DNA of 64,000 nucleotides from Ignelater luminosus. Taxonomy: Eukaryota; Arthropoda; Insecta; Coleoptera; Elateridae. Position numbers and translations under genes: made by a program. Below, one piece after another: positions 12,095 through 24,486 of the stretch (position 1 is its first letter; each line of letters opens with the position of its first letter). Under the pieces are notes generated by a model. It did not search any database, was not told where the DNA came from, and saw only the letters and a program-made list of their open reading frames with translations. The stretch covers positions 212,563-276,562 of the forward strand of contig VTPC01002345.1 of assembly GCA_011009095.1 (NCBI GenBank), written 5' to 3'.

Positions 12095-14189
12095 CAATCA
12101 AAAATTGGTAAAATTTCTTTAGTTAACAAAAGCATAACTAATAAACAAATTGTGGGAAAAATTTTTTTCCGATGGATTATTGTTCATTCATGTATCCCAA
12201 TGATACCTGAATTTTTTTATTTCTTAATATTTATATTTAATAGGTAAAAAAAATGTTTTTGTTAAAGAGAGCAAACTAGGCGGCGCGCGCGGCGGCCAGA
12301 TCACGCGTGTTTAGTCCTATCTTCATCTCTAAATTAAAATTATAAATATTGGTGATACAATTCCGGAAGTTAGGACTTTTTTGTAGGAGATTTCCTGCTC
12401 TTTAAGGGTCTTTTTTTATTTCGGATATCTGCAATATTCTCCGAGATATTTGCAAAAAACGAAACCCTGTTTTTTACGAATTTGCAATTTTTTGCGCGGG
12501 ACTTCGAAATGTTAGAAAAGTTTCTAAATGACACCTCTATCATAATTTTTGGTGAAGTCAGGCAAAAAATAGCCAAAATGGAACTTGTGAACTACACTAT
12601 TGTATTTCGCATTTTGTAAATATATTTTTCTGTAAATGTTTAATTTTCCCTCTTCGATAAATGTTATTCGCCTCTAGCAAACACAAGAATTAAAATATTT
12701 GTCTCTTTCTCGCTTGCTCTGCTGTGATTAAACAAAGTTAAAGTCTTTTAAAAATTAAATGTATTTCTATTTTATTGTTTTATTTTTCTTTATTCCTAGA
12801 ATGCAATGCAGCAGACACATAAATCGCGCTCCTTGACACTAAATGCAAATTATCTTTAAACGGCTACTACGGGTCAAGCGAGTAGGAATGAGTAAGATTC
12901 TCCACCCTTTGCGTTTACCAATAAATGTGATTCTGCCGTCATCACCGCGAATCATTTTATTGAGGAGAAAAGACGCCGCAAGATAGTTTCCGTCCAACGC
13001 TTCGTCTCGCTTGAGATTTTTCAAAAGTCTAGCTTGAACTTTCGACAAGAACGCGTTGCGTTCCTTCCGTTCTCTAATACCTGGAGATCTTCCCTTTGGG
13101 AATTTTTGGAGTCGCGAGATCCAGTAGTTTGGATAAAGCTACCGAGGTTTCATTGTTTAACCTGACCCGATGATAGTATTTCGGATTTTAAGCGCGTCGC
13201 GATCTTCAGTGATTTTAACACAAAGATTTACCCTGGATTTCAGCAAGATATCGTCAGTGTATCGTTACCTTTTTTTCATATCTCAGTCTCGTATTGGATT
13301 ATACAATTTCCAGAAGGTGTTGTCGTTATAATTCTCGTAAACGAACTTTCCGTATCTTTCCGTTAAGTATATCTGTACATATTGATACATAGCTTTGGGA
13401 ATCCCCCGCCGACAGCTGTTTGACCCAGTTTTGGTGGTGCTTCGTCTCCAGTGCGTGCGATGGAGTGTAAGTAGCTTTGTATATAGTGATAGTGAATTTA
13501 AAGCCAATGTTATATATGTGCAAGTGTTTGCATCTATCTACATGATTATGTAATCATCTCAAAGCGTGTTTGGATTTAATTATTTCGTATTAGAATTCAC
13601 TACAAATTTAGCTGTAAGTTTATTTTATCTTATAAATATATTTTCTAAGCTATAAAACATTTATCAACGTTCTTAAGAAGAACAACCTGCGCGTTTCCTA
13701 TCAAAAAGTTATCGTAAACCTCGCAAGAATTTATTGTTATTTATTTAACTTAAAATACAAGTAAATATTTTGCCGTCGTAAATTAGGAAAACCTAGTAGT
13801 TAAATTCTAAATTTAATGTTGAGTCCGTTAAACGATACTTAGCAACGGACCAGCTGTTTGCTTATCGAATTGTTTGCGTTTAAGGGTTTATCTTTCATTA
13901 GTATTAAAAAGAAAACGAATGCTGATGTTGCATTCGTCATCGTTGTAATATCTTTGTACTATTTCATATCAGGGTTTATAAATATTGTAACAGATTGGTA
14001 ACCAGAATTTGTTATTTGAAGCTAACTAAATTAAGGAGCTCGCATATCGTATTTTTAAAGTATTTAAAATATAGGTCAGTAAGAACCGACCCTTCTGGTC
14101 TGAAGCGCACATTACCTGTATATAACAACTTATCATTTTTTTTCTTTCTCTCTTATGTTTAGTTATTTGTTTGTATTTACATTTGTACC

Positions 14190-14190
<1 letters not shown>
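12095..14190. other. Unassigned region with GC-richer, ORF-like patches
   Basis: No family recognised. A sharply GC-rich patch (GGCGGCGCGCGCGGCGG) sits at 12280-12300. Between about 12840 and 13520 the composition is more balanced than the surroundings. The minus strand there has open pieces, the clearest at 12839-13048 continuing upstream in frame (basic; includes LKRDEALDGNYLAASF and GDDGRITFIGKRKGWR). This could be a decayed gene or transposon ORF. It was not called as a gene. Confidence 0.35.

Positions 14191-14192
<2 letters not shown>

Positions 14193-14226
<34 letters not shown>
14193..14226. repeat. (AT)n microsatellite
   Basis: About 17 uninterrupted AT units. Confidence 0.9.
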
Positions 14227-14229
<3 letters not shown>

Positions 14230-16320
14230 TATTGAATATTACTTGTGTTAATATATGCTTTGTGATGATTCTAATTGTGATAGGGTCTGTTTCAAGAAGC
14301 ATAAGGCTTTGGAAAATTGCTTTGGGACTTCGCCTGCGCACACTAAAGACAAACAAAAGTTATTCAGTAAGTAGTATTGTGTTATCGATCAGCTGTCGCA
14401 GGAGGACCCTTTACCGATCCCGTAGACCAGAGCAGAAGGCCAGTCTTAGGGTTAGCTGTTCATTTAATAGGTCAAAGTTAATTAAGACTGGCGCCATCTC
14501 AGTTATAACCCCTTTCGTTATCGTTCTCTGCCGTAAGGCTTCTCTGTGACCCCGACCCAATCTCTGATTGGCATACCGATATTATTTTATGCTATGCATT
14601 TCTTAGGGTTACTAAACCCATTTTTACACTTAACAAATTAATCAACTAACTTGTAGGAAAGTCGAAATTCAAATTAAATTTGTTTTATACGTAAGTAACA
14701 ACGATCTAAACTTTCAAAGGCTCATAACCTCCTTTTTCTCATCGAGACAAGTAACCGATTCGATAAGAAATATTCTACAGATTTAACTAATACCATGTTT
14801 AGGAACTTTTTGTTTGGCTTTTATTGGGAAAAATGGTCTTAAAAATAATTATCAACAAATAGGGGATTTAAAAAACTAATTACCAGAAAGAAGTAAATGA
14901 AAAGCAAAACAAATGAAAACTAGTGTATTAGATTCAGAATTCTATGTAAAATCCAAACGTGTAAAAATACACCGGGCACGTGGGACCACAATGTTAAATA
15001 TACGGGAAAAATAAAAGCATGTTAAAAATGAAAAACAAACCTTTTATTGAAATACAAAAAATTACGTCTCTTTGTCTATCAAAGCAGTCACGTAATGGAA
15101 GCACTATTCTATCAGTGGGATACATACAGCCCACCGCGGGATATAAAAACCGCATTAAAATCCTCTCTGCCTGAAGTGTGCGTTTTAGACAAAAATTAGA
15201 TTATTATATTTACATGTTTCACGACAATAATTCATCAGGTTCTTTTGAACCCTTATTGATGGCACCTCCAAATCTACGTATACATTAAATCAATCCACAT
15301 TGAATACCTTCACCTGTTTTAAATGTAATGAAAATAAAAAACTTTTTGGTTGATAGAACAATAAATTCTTACTATAGACTTAAAAATCTCTGTACGAATT
15401 AATACATGTAACACTTGTAATAAGAATATTTACCACCGTTCTCTGTGCCCCGCCGGTTCCCTTTGTATCACTTTCCCTTCTGTCTTTATCGCAAAACGCC
15501 AAAACTTTGATTTATAAGTTAAAAAAGAAATAAAAGGTAAAACGATATTTAGTGACTTCTTAATTTTGCTTGGGAAAAAATTCCATAACTTGATTGTCCC
15601 GGCATTCCTTCAGAGGACTATGTAGTTATGTGGGCTTGATTCCCAGGCGGATTCTAAATTTTCTGTACAGGGTGTTTTACGAAGTATGGCCAATTCTTCG
15701 GGAGGTGAGAGAACATAAGGGTAATTTGTTGAATAATGTAGGTTGAAAGACGCTTAGCTTTCAAGATACAGCATCTACTGAAAATTTCTTGTTTTTCTAG
15801 TATCTCAAAGATAACATGCAGTTGAGCGGAAATATCCCCTATGATACTATAGAAAATCTAGACGCTGTTTTTTGTAGTCCACTTGGTTACCATGGACAGA
15901 AATATGAGTAGATGAATAATTCTAGGACTTTTGCATTATATACTCAGTTTAGAGAACAAAGATATTGTTGTGCTTTTTTCGTGTATTGCACTGTTTTTAA
16001 GTAATTCTAGATTTTTTGGGTTAGTGCCACACTTTGTTTAATCATGTACACAGCCTGTGTTCATGGAATAATTTGGAAAGGACCTGAAACATTAAGGTTT
16101 ATTTTTATATGATAGTAGTTATGAGGTGCCTGCTGGCTATATGTTGTTATACTTTACATCAGTGATGAGAATTTAGTACGGCGTGTGTATCTCGAAAACC
16201 AAGCGTTTTTCATTATAACTTTATCTTACAAAATACACTCACGTATGATTTGATATCTGTCACTATCAATGACAACTTAGTTACTTTAATACAAATTGCA
16301 TACGTAAATAATAATAATGG
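14227..16320. other. Unassigned intergenic DNA 3' of the LRR gene
   Basis: A moderately GC-rich patch at about 14280-14560 looks like a transposon scrap but matches nothing recognised. A CAGGGTGTTTTACGAAGTAT motif near 15669 resembles the ends of insect TIR elements, without a visible partner. Confidence 0.35.
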
Positions 16321-16330
16321 TTACACTATT

Positions 16331-19037
16331 TTATTGACGTAATATAAATTTTTCTATTATGGGAGGTATATCAGTGTCGATTACATTATTAAACACCCTC
16401 CATTGTCGGCAAAGGTTCTGTATTTCTTTGCTCCACTTGCTATTAAAACACACGTCACCTTCAGGAACGGTCAGGTTTAGATAGGTCACATGAGATAAAT
16501 GTTCCAAATTTCTAATAGACAGCTTAGAAATTCTATTATTCCCTAAATGCACTAGTCGCAAGGAAGAAGATCTGAAGGTATTCTTGTCTATTCTACTAAT
16601 TCTATTACTCGCTAAAAGAAGTTCACGTAAGCCATGGACGACAGCAAATGAATTGTCTACAATACATTCAATTTTATTTTCTGATAAAGATAATTTTTCA
16701 ATTGTTGCATTTGAGAAAGTGTTCTTGTAGATTATTTTCATATCATTACCATTCAGATTGAGTACTCGTAGACGTAGGTCACAAAATGCTCCAGGTTCAA
16801 TAAATGTAATTTTATTGTCGCTCAAGTTTAATTCTTCAATGCTGGTTTCAGTAAAGATATCTTTATCGATCCTACTTAATTTATTTAAATTCAAGAAAAG
16901 CTTACGTAAACTATTCAGGTTTCTAAAAGCGTAAGGCTCGATAGTTTTGATACTGTTATTTGTTAACAACAATTCTTTGAGTGCATATCCTGAGAAACTA
17001 TTTCTCTCAATTTTTGTTAAATTATTATGAAATAGATCTAAATGTTGTACATTTTTCAGATCAATAGATTGACCAGCACGGATTCCATAAAGTATAGTTA
17101 AGACACGAACTGATTCACAGAAAGTCGGGAAAATACTTAGTTCTTCACTATAAGAAAGCTCAAGCTCAACAAGATGACAAGATTTATTAAAAATTCCCGG
17201 TTCAAGGTACGTAATTGGATTCGCATGCAGTGATAAGGACCGGATTGTCGAAATTGGTAACATATGTCTATCTATTCGAGTAATCATATTAAGATGCAAA
17301 GTAAGGACGGTGAGATTTTTTAAGTCTTTAAAAGAGTCAGGTTCTACATATGCGATGCGGTTTCCTGACAAATACAAACGGTGAATTGATGATCCGGAAA
17401 ACATATCTTTTCGAATACTACTTAACTTATTCCCTTCAAGGTACAGCTCGTAAATATTGTTGCTTCCATAGAAAGCCTTGGGTTCAATATCTCTTACACC
17501 AGAAAAACGTACATAAAGTGTTTTAAGTGAAGGGATAGCAAATGTGTATGAATAAATAATAGTAATGTTGCAAACGTCGATTTGAAGGACATCAAGGTAA
17601 CTTGCGTTGTTAAAGGCATTACTTTCAATCTCTTCAATTTGATTATGAAGCATAAACAAACTTAGTGGTTTGGTTCCGGAAAATTTTAAATTATAGATCT
17701 TAGTTAGCTTGTTATAGTCCAGATTAACGTTTGAAAGGTTTTGGAGATCTGCAAAAGCATGACTTTCTATAATTTCAATTTCATTATTGTTTAAATATAA
17801 AATCGATACTGAAGATTGCGCAAAAGTGTAATTAACTATTTTTGATAGTTTGTTATTATTTAGAGCAAGTGTGTGAAGGTGTTTCATACCAGAAAAAGCT
17901 TTTGTTTCAATAGTATCTATTTGGTTGTAATGCAAAGCCAATACCTGCGCAATGCATTCGCTGAAAGTGGTTGCATTGATTTTTTTTATCTTGTTTTCGC
18001 CTAGATTCAAAACTATAATGTGTTTTAAATTGTCAAATGATTTCGGTTCAATTGTTACGATTTCATTTTTGAGCAAGGTCAATCTCTCGACAGAATCTGG
18101 AACCAAAGAAGCAGTGATTGCACTTATTGGGTTTCCTGTTACATTCAGTCTGCGAAGATTATGAAAACCATATAAACTTTTGGGTTCAATTCTTGTAGTG
18201 TTGCTATAATACACTATTAGCGAATGCAGTGGAAATTCTGAAAAATGTATGCTTTTGTTAGACTGCTTTCATACATTTATACCTGTATTGTACAAAACAG
18301 TAAAAAAGGCTAGTAAATAGTAAAATTAAAAACATCTAAAGTGTCTTTAATAATAGCATGTTTCAGAAAGAATCTGTTAAACTTCAAGAATGTGTTGTCT
18401 GAATAATTTCAAAGAAAAGAGGTGTAAGTTAAGGATCTGTGGGTTATTAAATACTTCACCCCAACACGAAGGTTTTAGAAATAATTTCTTTAGGATTTTT
18501 ATTTAAATATACCGGTCAAAGTGAAAGAATAGTTTTAAACGATTTGAAATTTTTTCGTTCTTAACGTGTATCCAGTTTAATAAGTTTTTAATTTAATAAG
18601 TAATTAATACTAGGAAGATTAATAGCTATTTACTTAGGCCTTACATACATACCATTATCATTCATCGCTTCATCAGGGTTACCAGACGATAACGTTCTAA
18701 CAGTTGAGTGTATAATTTGTATTTGTTGAAGTTGCGATAAAAAACTCACTTCATTTATTTGAAAGTCTAACATATCACAGTATAAGAGTTCGAATATATC
18801 AATTACCCATGTGACGTTGCCATATGGAGAGAAGGCATTATCTATTTCTTCCCTTAGTTGTTCATTTGTTGTTATGTTTACACAAGAGACTGCATTTTGT
18901 TCATGTATTACATCGTAGTGACATTCTTGAGTATTGCCTTCTCTTATGTAGAGTAATGTTACAATTAGCAAATGTAGTAGCATTTTTGGTAATCCTAAAA
19001 AACAGACCAGTCTACGAAAAGTTTGAAAACGTCTCAA
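16331..19037 (-). CDS. Secreted leucine-rich-repeat protein, two exons
   Basis: Exon 1 is 18653-19037 and exon 2 is 16331-18237; the 415-bp intron has a GTATGT donor and TTTTTCAG acceptor and joins in phase (..AMNDN-EFPLHSL..). The product is 763 residues from the first Met, or 745 from Met19. Met19 is the likelier start because it opens a classic signal peptide (MLLHLLIVTLLYIREGNTQ). A short Cys-containing N-cap (ECHYDVI.., SCVN) is followed by about two dozen LRRs of about 24 residues (LxxLxLxxNxIxxIexxaF), then a short tail with two Cys (DVCFNS.., NLCRQW). No transmembrane helix or TIR domain is visible, so it is probably extracellular, similar in style to chaoptin- or acid-labile-subunit-like proteins. 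Ligand and role are unknown. No breaks seen. Confidence 0.88.
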
Positions 19038-19039
19038 AA

Positions 19040-19450
19040 CTGAATAATAAAGAATTTTTTATTTATTTGCAAAGAATTGTTACCAACAAGCAACGATCTT
19101 CCGTGATTAATTTTTACCCCGGCAAAACGATGAACGCAAAAAATATTTAATTATTTTTTTTTGCAAATAAGTAAAAAGTAAACAAATGAAATTTCTCAGG
19201 CCTGGTAGCGATGAAAATGGAAGTAAAGAATTTTCTTACGGAATTTTTGTGTTCTTTGTCATCGAGAGATTTGTGAAAATCTGAAGTTTGGAATGAGACT
19301 ATTACATTGGTGAGAATTGGTTTATAGAAAGAAAGAGAAAGAAAAACCAATATTTTACTTGTTGTAACTTTGGGAGAACAGCTGACTGCACTAAGAATTT
19401 TAGATACTTTTAGTTGCTGCAGCAGTTACGAGGAATTGGAAGGTAAAATA
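19040..19450. repeat. Dispersed repeat with internal inverted arms, copy 2
   Basis: Direct-orientation match to 1440-1850 (shared CAAGCAACGATCTTC, GGCAAAAcGATG, ATTGGTGAGAA). It abuts the 5' end of the LRR gene, so the gene's 5' flank is repeat-derived. Confidence 0.55.
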
Positions 19451-19481
19451 AATAATTATTTATAACATATCTTGTTGGATA

Positions 19482-20490
19482 TACAGGGTCGCTAAAAAGT
19501 ATGGAAACACTCTACCCCCGCAGAAACGGCAAGAGATAGACAAATGAAATTTGGTGAGCTTAAAGTAAGTAGTTTTTGCCATGTTTTGCGATAGTAATTA
19601 AAAACAAATCTTCAATTATTTTTTTAAATGGAACACCCTGTATATGACCCCATATTTGGATAGGGATTTTCAAGATAAATCCAGTGATATAAGGGTTGCT
19701 ATACTTATTTTGAAAGGGTTTGGAGATAATCGCTATTCTTTTGTCAGGGATTTCCCTATTAAAAAGCATGGAAACACACATTTGGGGATATTAAAATAGA
19801 CATTGTTTTACATGTTTTACCAAGACAGTTAAGATCAAATCTTTAATTGTTTTTTCGTACTGCCCCCATCTTTAATGTCTCTGAATGGATCACCCTGTAT
19901 ATGACCCCATATCTCGATAGGGATTTTAAAGGCAAATTCAATAATATAAGGGTTGCTATACTTATCTTGAAAGGTTTTGGAGATAATCGCTATTTTTTGT
20001 CAAGGATTTCTTAACTACAAGGACGGATTCGCAATGCAAGCAGTCCCCCCCCCCCGATAATTTGCAAAATTCCTTACGAACATTTCAAAAGAGATTGTTT
20101 GACTGCCAAGAAGTTAACGCAGCGCATTTTGAACATTTGTTATAAAATTATACTCTGTTTTTGTTATGATCAGTTCGTCACTATCTGGTCTTATTCCACC
20201 GTTTCAGTTTGTTCTAGCATCGATCTATTATTTTAAATAAGTAGGCTAAGGGCAAGATTGTTACGGTTTCCTTTTACTTTAATTACGTTATAAAATAATC
20301 GCACATCATTTCTTTAGTTCCATTTTCTTTGCTGTTTCACGGGTAACTAGATTTTGATAAAAATTAATAGTGAAATCCTTGACAAAAGAATAGCGATTAT
20401 CTCTAAAACCTTTTAAGAGAAGTATAGCAACCGTGATATTATTGAATTCTGCGGGGGTAGAGTGTTTCCATACTTTTTAGCGACCCTGTA
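19482..20490. mobile_element. Composite TIR element with perfect 44-bp ends
   Basis: The first 44 bases (from TACAGGGTCGCTAAAAAGTA, including the TA) are the exact reverse complement of the last 44. TA flanks both sides when the element is read as CAGGG..CCCTG. The interior holds two tandem, diverged copies of the body of the 7.3-kb MITE: CCTGTATATGACCCCATAT near 19630 and 19894, and TAAGGGTTGCTATACTTAT near 19692 and 19946. An internal end-like motif lies near 19760. The right part is unrelated, non-coding sequence. No transposase is present, so it must be mobilised in trans. Confidence 0.85.
20039..20057. repeat. Poly-C tract
   Basis: Run of about 12 C inside the composite element (CAGTCCCCCCC..GATAA). 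Confidence 0.8.
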
Positions 20491-22250
20491 TGTTTAATTG
20501 CTTCAGAGACGTGATTATGCTAACATTATAAATTCTTGATCAAACAAATATGGAAACCAAAGAGAGCCAAGTACTAGAAAGAAGTGAGGATTTTCATTGT
20601 TTTTTTTAATATAAAACTTAACAGTTTATGACTTTTGATAATTAAGTATGTATACCATTTATGTATGCACGATTATACCGAAAGTCTCATTAATAAATAT
20701 TATTTAGTATTAAATTTAAACGAGTTTGAATTTTAACTATGGTTGATTAGTCGCACCTTTATCCTATACAAATTAAAATTCAAGCGAAGGCATGATAAGT
20801 TTATTTGTTGTAGCCGTTAAACATTTAAAAAATGTAGTACTTACTTGATTTATCAGTATTGTAAATCCAAGAACTATATCGAAATGCGTAGAAAAGTATC
20901 GCTATTTCAAGAAATGGCAGGTATATAAAAATGTTACTGAACAAGTTTTACAAAACTGTTTTAAAGAAAATACAGTACTTTGCTGTTCTATCGCTGTAGG
21001 TGAACTGGAAGCTTAGCGAACTGTTGTACTGACAATGAGTGGGAACATCATTTCATTTAGTTTAGACATGGACGTAATATGTACTTAAAAGAAACGTAAA
21101 ACACAATATGTTACGTAAATATCAATGAAAGTAATTTTAATGTAAAAATGTATCAAACTATGCAGGAACCGGGTTTGTAAAATGCGCGAAGTTGTGTAAA
21201 TATTTTGGAACAAAACACATAAATAAAAAAATTTGGATTTAGTATTTCTTATACGTAGATATTTACATGAAACTGGCGTAAATATAAAAAATGTACGTTG
21301 TTGTTTCAAATTCGAGCTTAAGCATGGGTATCTCGCTTATTATAAGACTGATAGAGCATAGATTTAATTTTGGTACTTTTGCTAAAATTTTATGCTAAGA
21401 GAAGAATTGAGCTAATTTTTCTTGTTTTCGACTTATTATCCAAAAAAAGACAAACTGGCGATTCACGTTTTACGCTTCTAGCTTTCTTATTATTGGAGAT
21501 TCTAAAAAAGTTAATAAGACATTCTTGAAGCAATTTTCTATTACTAACAACCTCAAAGTACGACTTTATGGTTAAATGTCATGGCATACTACGTGGGAAA
21601 TGCCTTTCACTTCATAACTCGGTAAAACAAAAGAATAGCTACGTCAAACCATGTATCACTGAAAACCATTTGAGGCGTGCTAGTTAGTAATATGGAAATC
21701 AAGTAAGCGTTCCATTAGAAAAAAATTGGATTCACGTTTCACCGCTGAAGTAAAACAAAAGACAATTGCGAAAATATTTTTTTTTTGTGTTTCGGTGTAA
21801 ATTCTCTAAAACAGCCTCTTTGCTGTTTTTTCTATTTTGCTTGTTCCTGAGACATTTCACTTTAAAAAAATAAGATAATTTTGTTTTTTTATCAAATATT
21901 TGGTAAGCCGTGAACTTTTTTAAAAAAAACGAAAGCATAAGTAAATTGACCTCCAAAATATTACGAGATCCCAATGGTGAGCCTCGAATTTTGGACACAT
22001 TGTAGTTGCACGTAGAATAATTTTGTACTTACTTCATTTTTCTGTTATTCGCAACCCGTTTCATTATCTTTTTTCGACTTTTTCTAGGCACATTACACGA
22101 TAATTTCCTTTTAGAGAGATCTCCCATTTTCTTCTCACTTTATACTATATTTACACACTTATACACTTTACTTATAAGTAAAATGATTTCTTAAACAGTC
22201 CGACCTACATTTTTCGACTAAGTAAGTGAAGTAATCTGGTAAGTAGTGTT
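20491..22250. other. Unassigned AT-rich intergenic DNA
   Basis: No gene recognised. About 120 bp at 20640-20760 (GAGTaTGTATAcCATTTATG.., TTTAGTATTAAATTTAAA, GAGTTTGAA) matches 44440-44560 inside the Tc1-like element, so a scrap of that family is present here. Confidence 0.4.
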
Positions 22251-22255
22251 TACTT

Positions 22256-23004
22256 TACAGAATGTTTCATTAATAATTGGAAATATTTTAACTGTAGAAT
22301 CCCGAGCTCAAAATATTAAGATTTAACCCAAATCACTTAGATAAAATGTAGCTCCTTACTGATTTACAGGGTGTTTTATAACAAAATGGTTCTTTTGAGA
22401 ACCACAATTTGTTTTTAAATGTTGAATGCATTTATTCGTTTCAAAAATTTCAATAAATAACATTATGTTTTTCTGTTAATAGGGATTACAGTTTCATTTG
22501 CGTAATAAATGCAATCCTATGACCCAAAAACACCGACATAATCAATACACATTAAAATCAAAATAACTGTGCTGCTTCATTTTCAACTTTAAATATCTCG
22601 AAAAAAAATCACTAGATCGCTATGAATAAATAGTATGTTATTTACATAGAAAGTATTGAAGAATCGAAAAATTGTGCTAAAATTGCAATTCCGCCAGTGG
22701 CGTAGAATTTGGAAAGGATCAACCATTCACTTGCCCTTATCGTACGCCTCTGATACTAGCCAGAAACGATTATTTAACATAATGTAGTAGGGTGTACAGT
22801 ACCTACACTTCCTGCCAAGTATGACAAGGATACATCAAATAGTTTTAAAGTACTGGGTACAAATAGTTTTGAAATGTTTAAATAAAACACCCTGTAACTC
22901 AGTAGGAGCCACATTTTATCTAAGTGATTTGGGTTGAATCTTAATATTTTGAGCTCAGAATTCTACAGTTAAAATATTTACAATTATTAATGAAACACCC
23001 TGTA
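22256..23004. mobile_element. Foldback-like element with about 125-bp inverted arms
   Basis: The left arm 22256-22383 (ACAGaaTGTTTCATTAATAA.., AACCCAAATCACTTAGATAA.., ACAGGGTGTTTTAT) is mirrored by the right arm 22877-23004, about 90% identical. The CAGGGTGTTT motif occurs at both ends of each arm, so each arm may itself be a small TIR unit. The interior, about 490 bp, is non-coding. Confidence 0.8.
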
Positions 23005-23236
23005 TATATGGTTCTGATGCAGATTGAGTTTTCGCGAAAAGCAAGAATACTTCAGTACATTTTTTTATTATACAATTCAGAGTGTGTGATTTAAGTTCAT
23101 TATCACAGTGTACAAAAAACATGCAGCGTGATGACTTTTTTTTTAGTGAGAACAGCATTAATGTCATATACACTGTTACAGAAATTGTAAGTCATGGCCT
23201 ACTCTGAATTCAATGATGTAAAATGCACTGTAGTAA

Positions 23237-24483
23237 TAGTCCAGTCAATAAGCTGGGAAAAAAGGCCGAATAAATAAAAAAAAACACTCAGCTCGAATTA
23301 AAAAAAACCTTTTTTGCAATGACTTCTACATGACCCCAGGATCATTTATGACTATTGAGACCTTCCCCCCTGCTACCCCTTTTGCCCCAAATCGCAAAAT
23401 CAACCCTTTTAATTACCCCCTTTCTGGAGATTTTTTTATTTGTGGAAATGTGTGAATTTTAGCTCAAAAATGACTTCAAGGCGGTGTTTTGGGTCGCTGA
23501 TTACGAATCCGGCATTAGTTTTCCGGGAAAGTAAACCTGGCCGTGGAAAAACGGAAAATTTGGCCTACTTTCTGGAAAGATGTTTCTTGTTCGTGAGAAT
23601 TTTGAACTGTAACTTGAAAATGGGTATTAGGCGATTTTTTTTATCGCTGATCACGAATCCGATATTAGTTTTCCGGAAAAATTATCTGGGCCGTGGAAAA
23701 TTGGAAACTTTTCACATTTTCTTCATTTTTCTCATGTTTAACCGCTCTTAGGTAGCAGTTCATCTTGCTTTCAATGTAGTTGACATGTTTGGAACCAGTT
23801 TTCACTGTTGCAGTAAAAATTGCGAAAAACCCGTAAAAAATCATTGGAAATTTTTTAAAAAAAACGTGTTTCATGTCAACTTCGGGGTAATAGCATACTG
23901 CCACTTTGAAAATAACAACGAAAACATCTAGAAAAAAACTTTTTTACATTTTTCAATTTTTCACGACCAAGTTGGTTTTTCCGGAAAACTAATATCGGAT
24001 TCGTGATCAGCGACCCAAACAACTCTTTAGAACCCATTTTCGAGCTGAAATTCCGAAATTTGTTTTTGAAATTGGGCAGAATTTTCCGATTTTCCATGGC
24101 CAGGTTGGTTTTTTTCGGGAAAACTAATATCGGATTCGTGATCAGCGACCAAAAAGATCCCCTAGGAGCCACTTTCGAGTTAAAATTCAAAATTCTTACG
24201 AACAAGAAATATCTTTCCAGAAAGTAGGCCAAATTTTCCGATTTTCCACGGACAGGTTCACTTTTCCGGAAAACTAATTTAGGATTCCTGATCAGTGACC
24301 CAAAAAACTTCCTAAAAACCATTTTGAGCTAAAATTCACACATTTTCACACATAAAAAAATGGGGTGATTAAAAAGGTTGATTTCGCGATTTGGGAAGGT
24401 CTCAATAGTTATGAATGACCTTGGGGTTTTCAAATTCGTGTTGAGTGTTTTTTTTTAATTCTCCCAGCTTATTGACTGGACTA
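23237..24483. mobile_element. Modular foldback element with TAA target duplication
   Basis: The ends are perfect inverted repeats (TAGTCCAGTCAATAAGCTGG.. and its complement), flanked by TAA at 23234-23236 and 24484-24486. The arms are built from units of about 150 bp marked by GATcACGAATCCgatATTAG, two in forward orientation (near 23500 and 23650) and three in reverse (near 23990, 24135 and 24285). The middle, about 250 bp, is unrelated. A TAA duplication fits the TWA preference of PIF/Harbinger transposases; which transposase mobilises it is an inference. Confidence 0.85.
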
Positions 24484-24486
24484 TAA

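Noticed and set aside
23440..24322. Open frames with repeated GSLITNPxLVFR-like peptides on both strands
   Set aside because: The apparent protein repeats are translations of the 150-bp DNA modules of the foldback element. They occur on both strands and follow the DNA repeat exactly, so they are not a gene.
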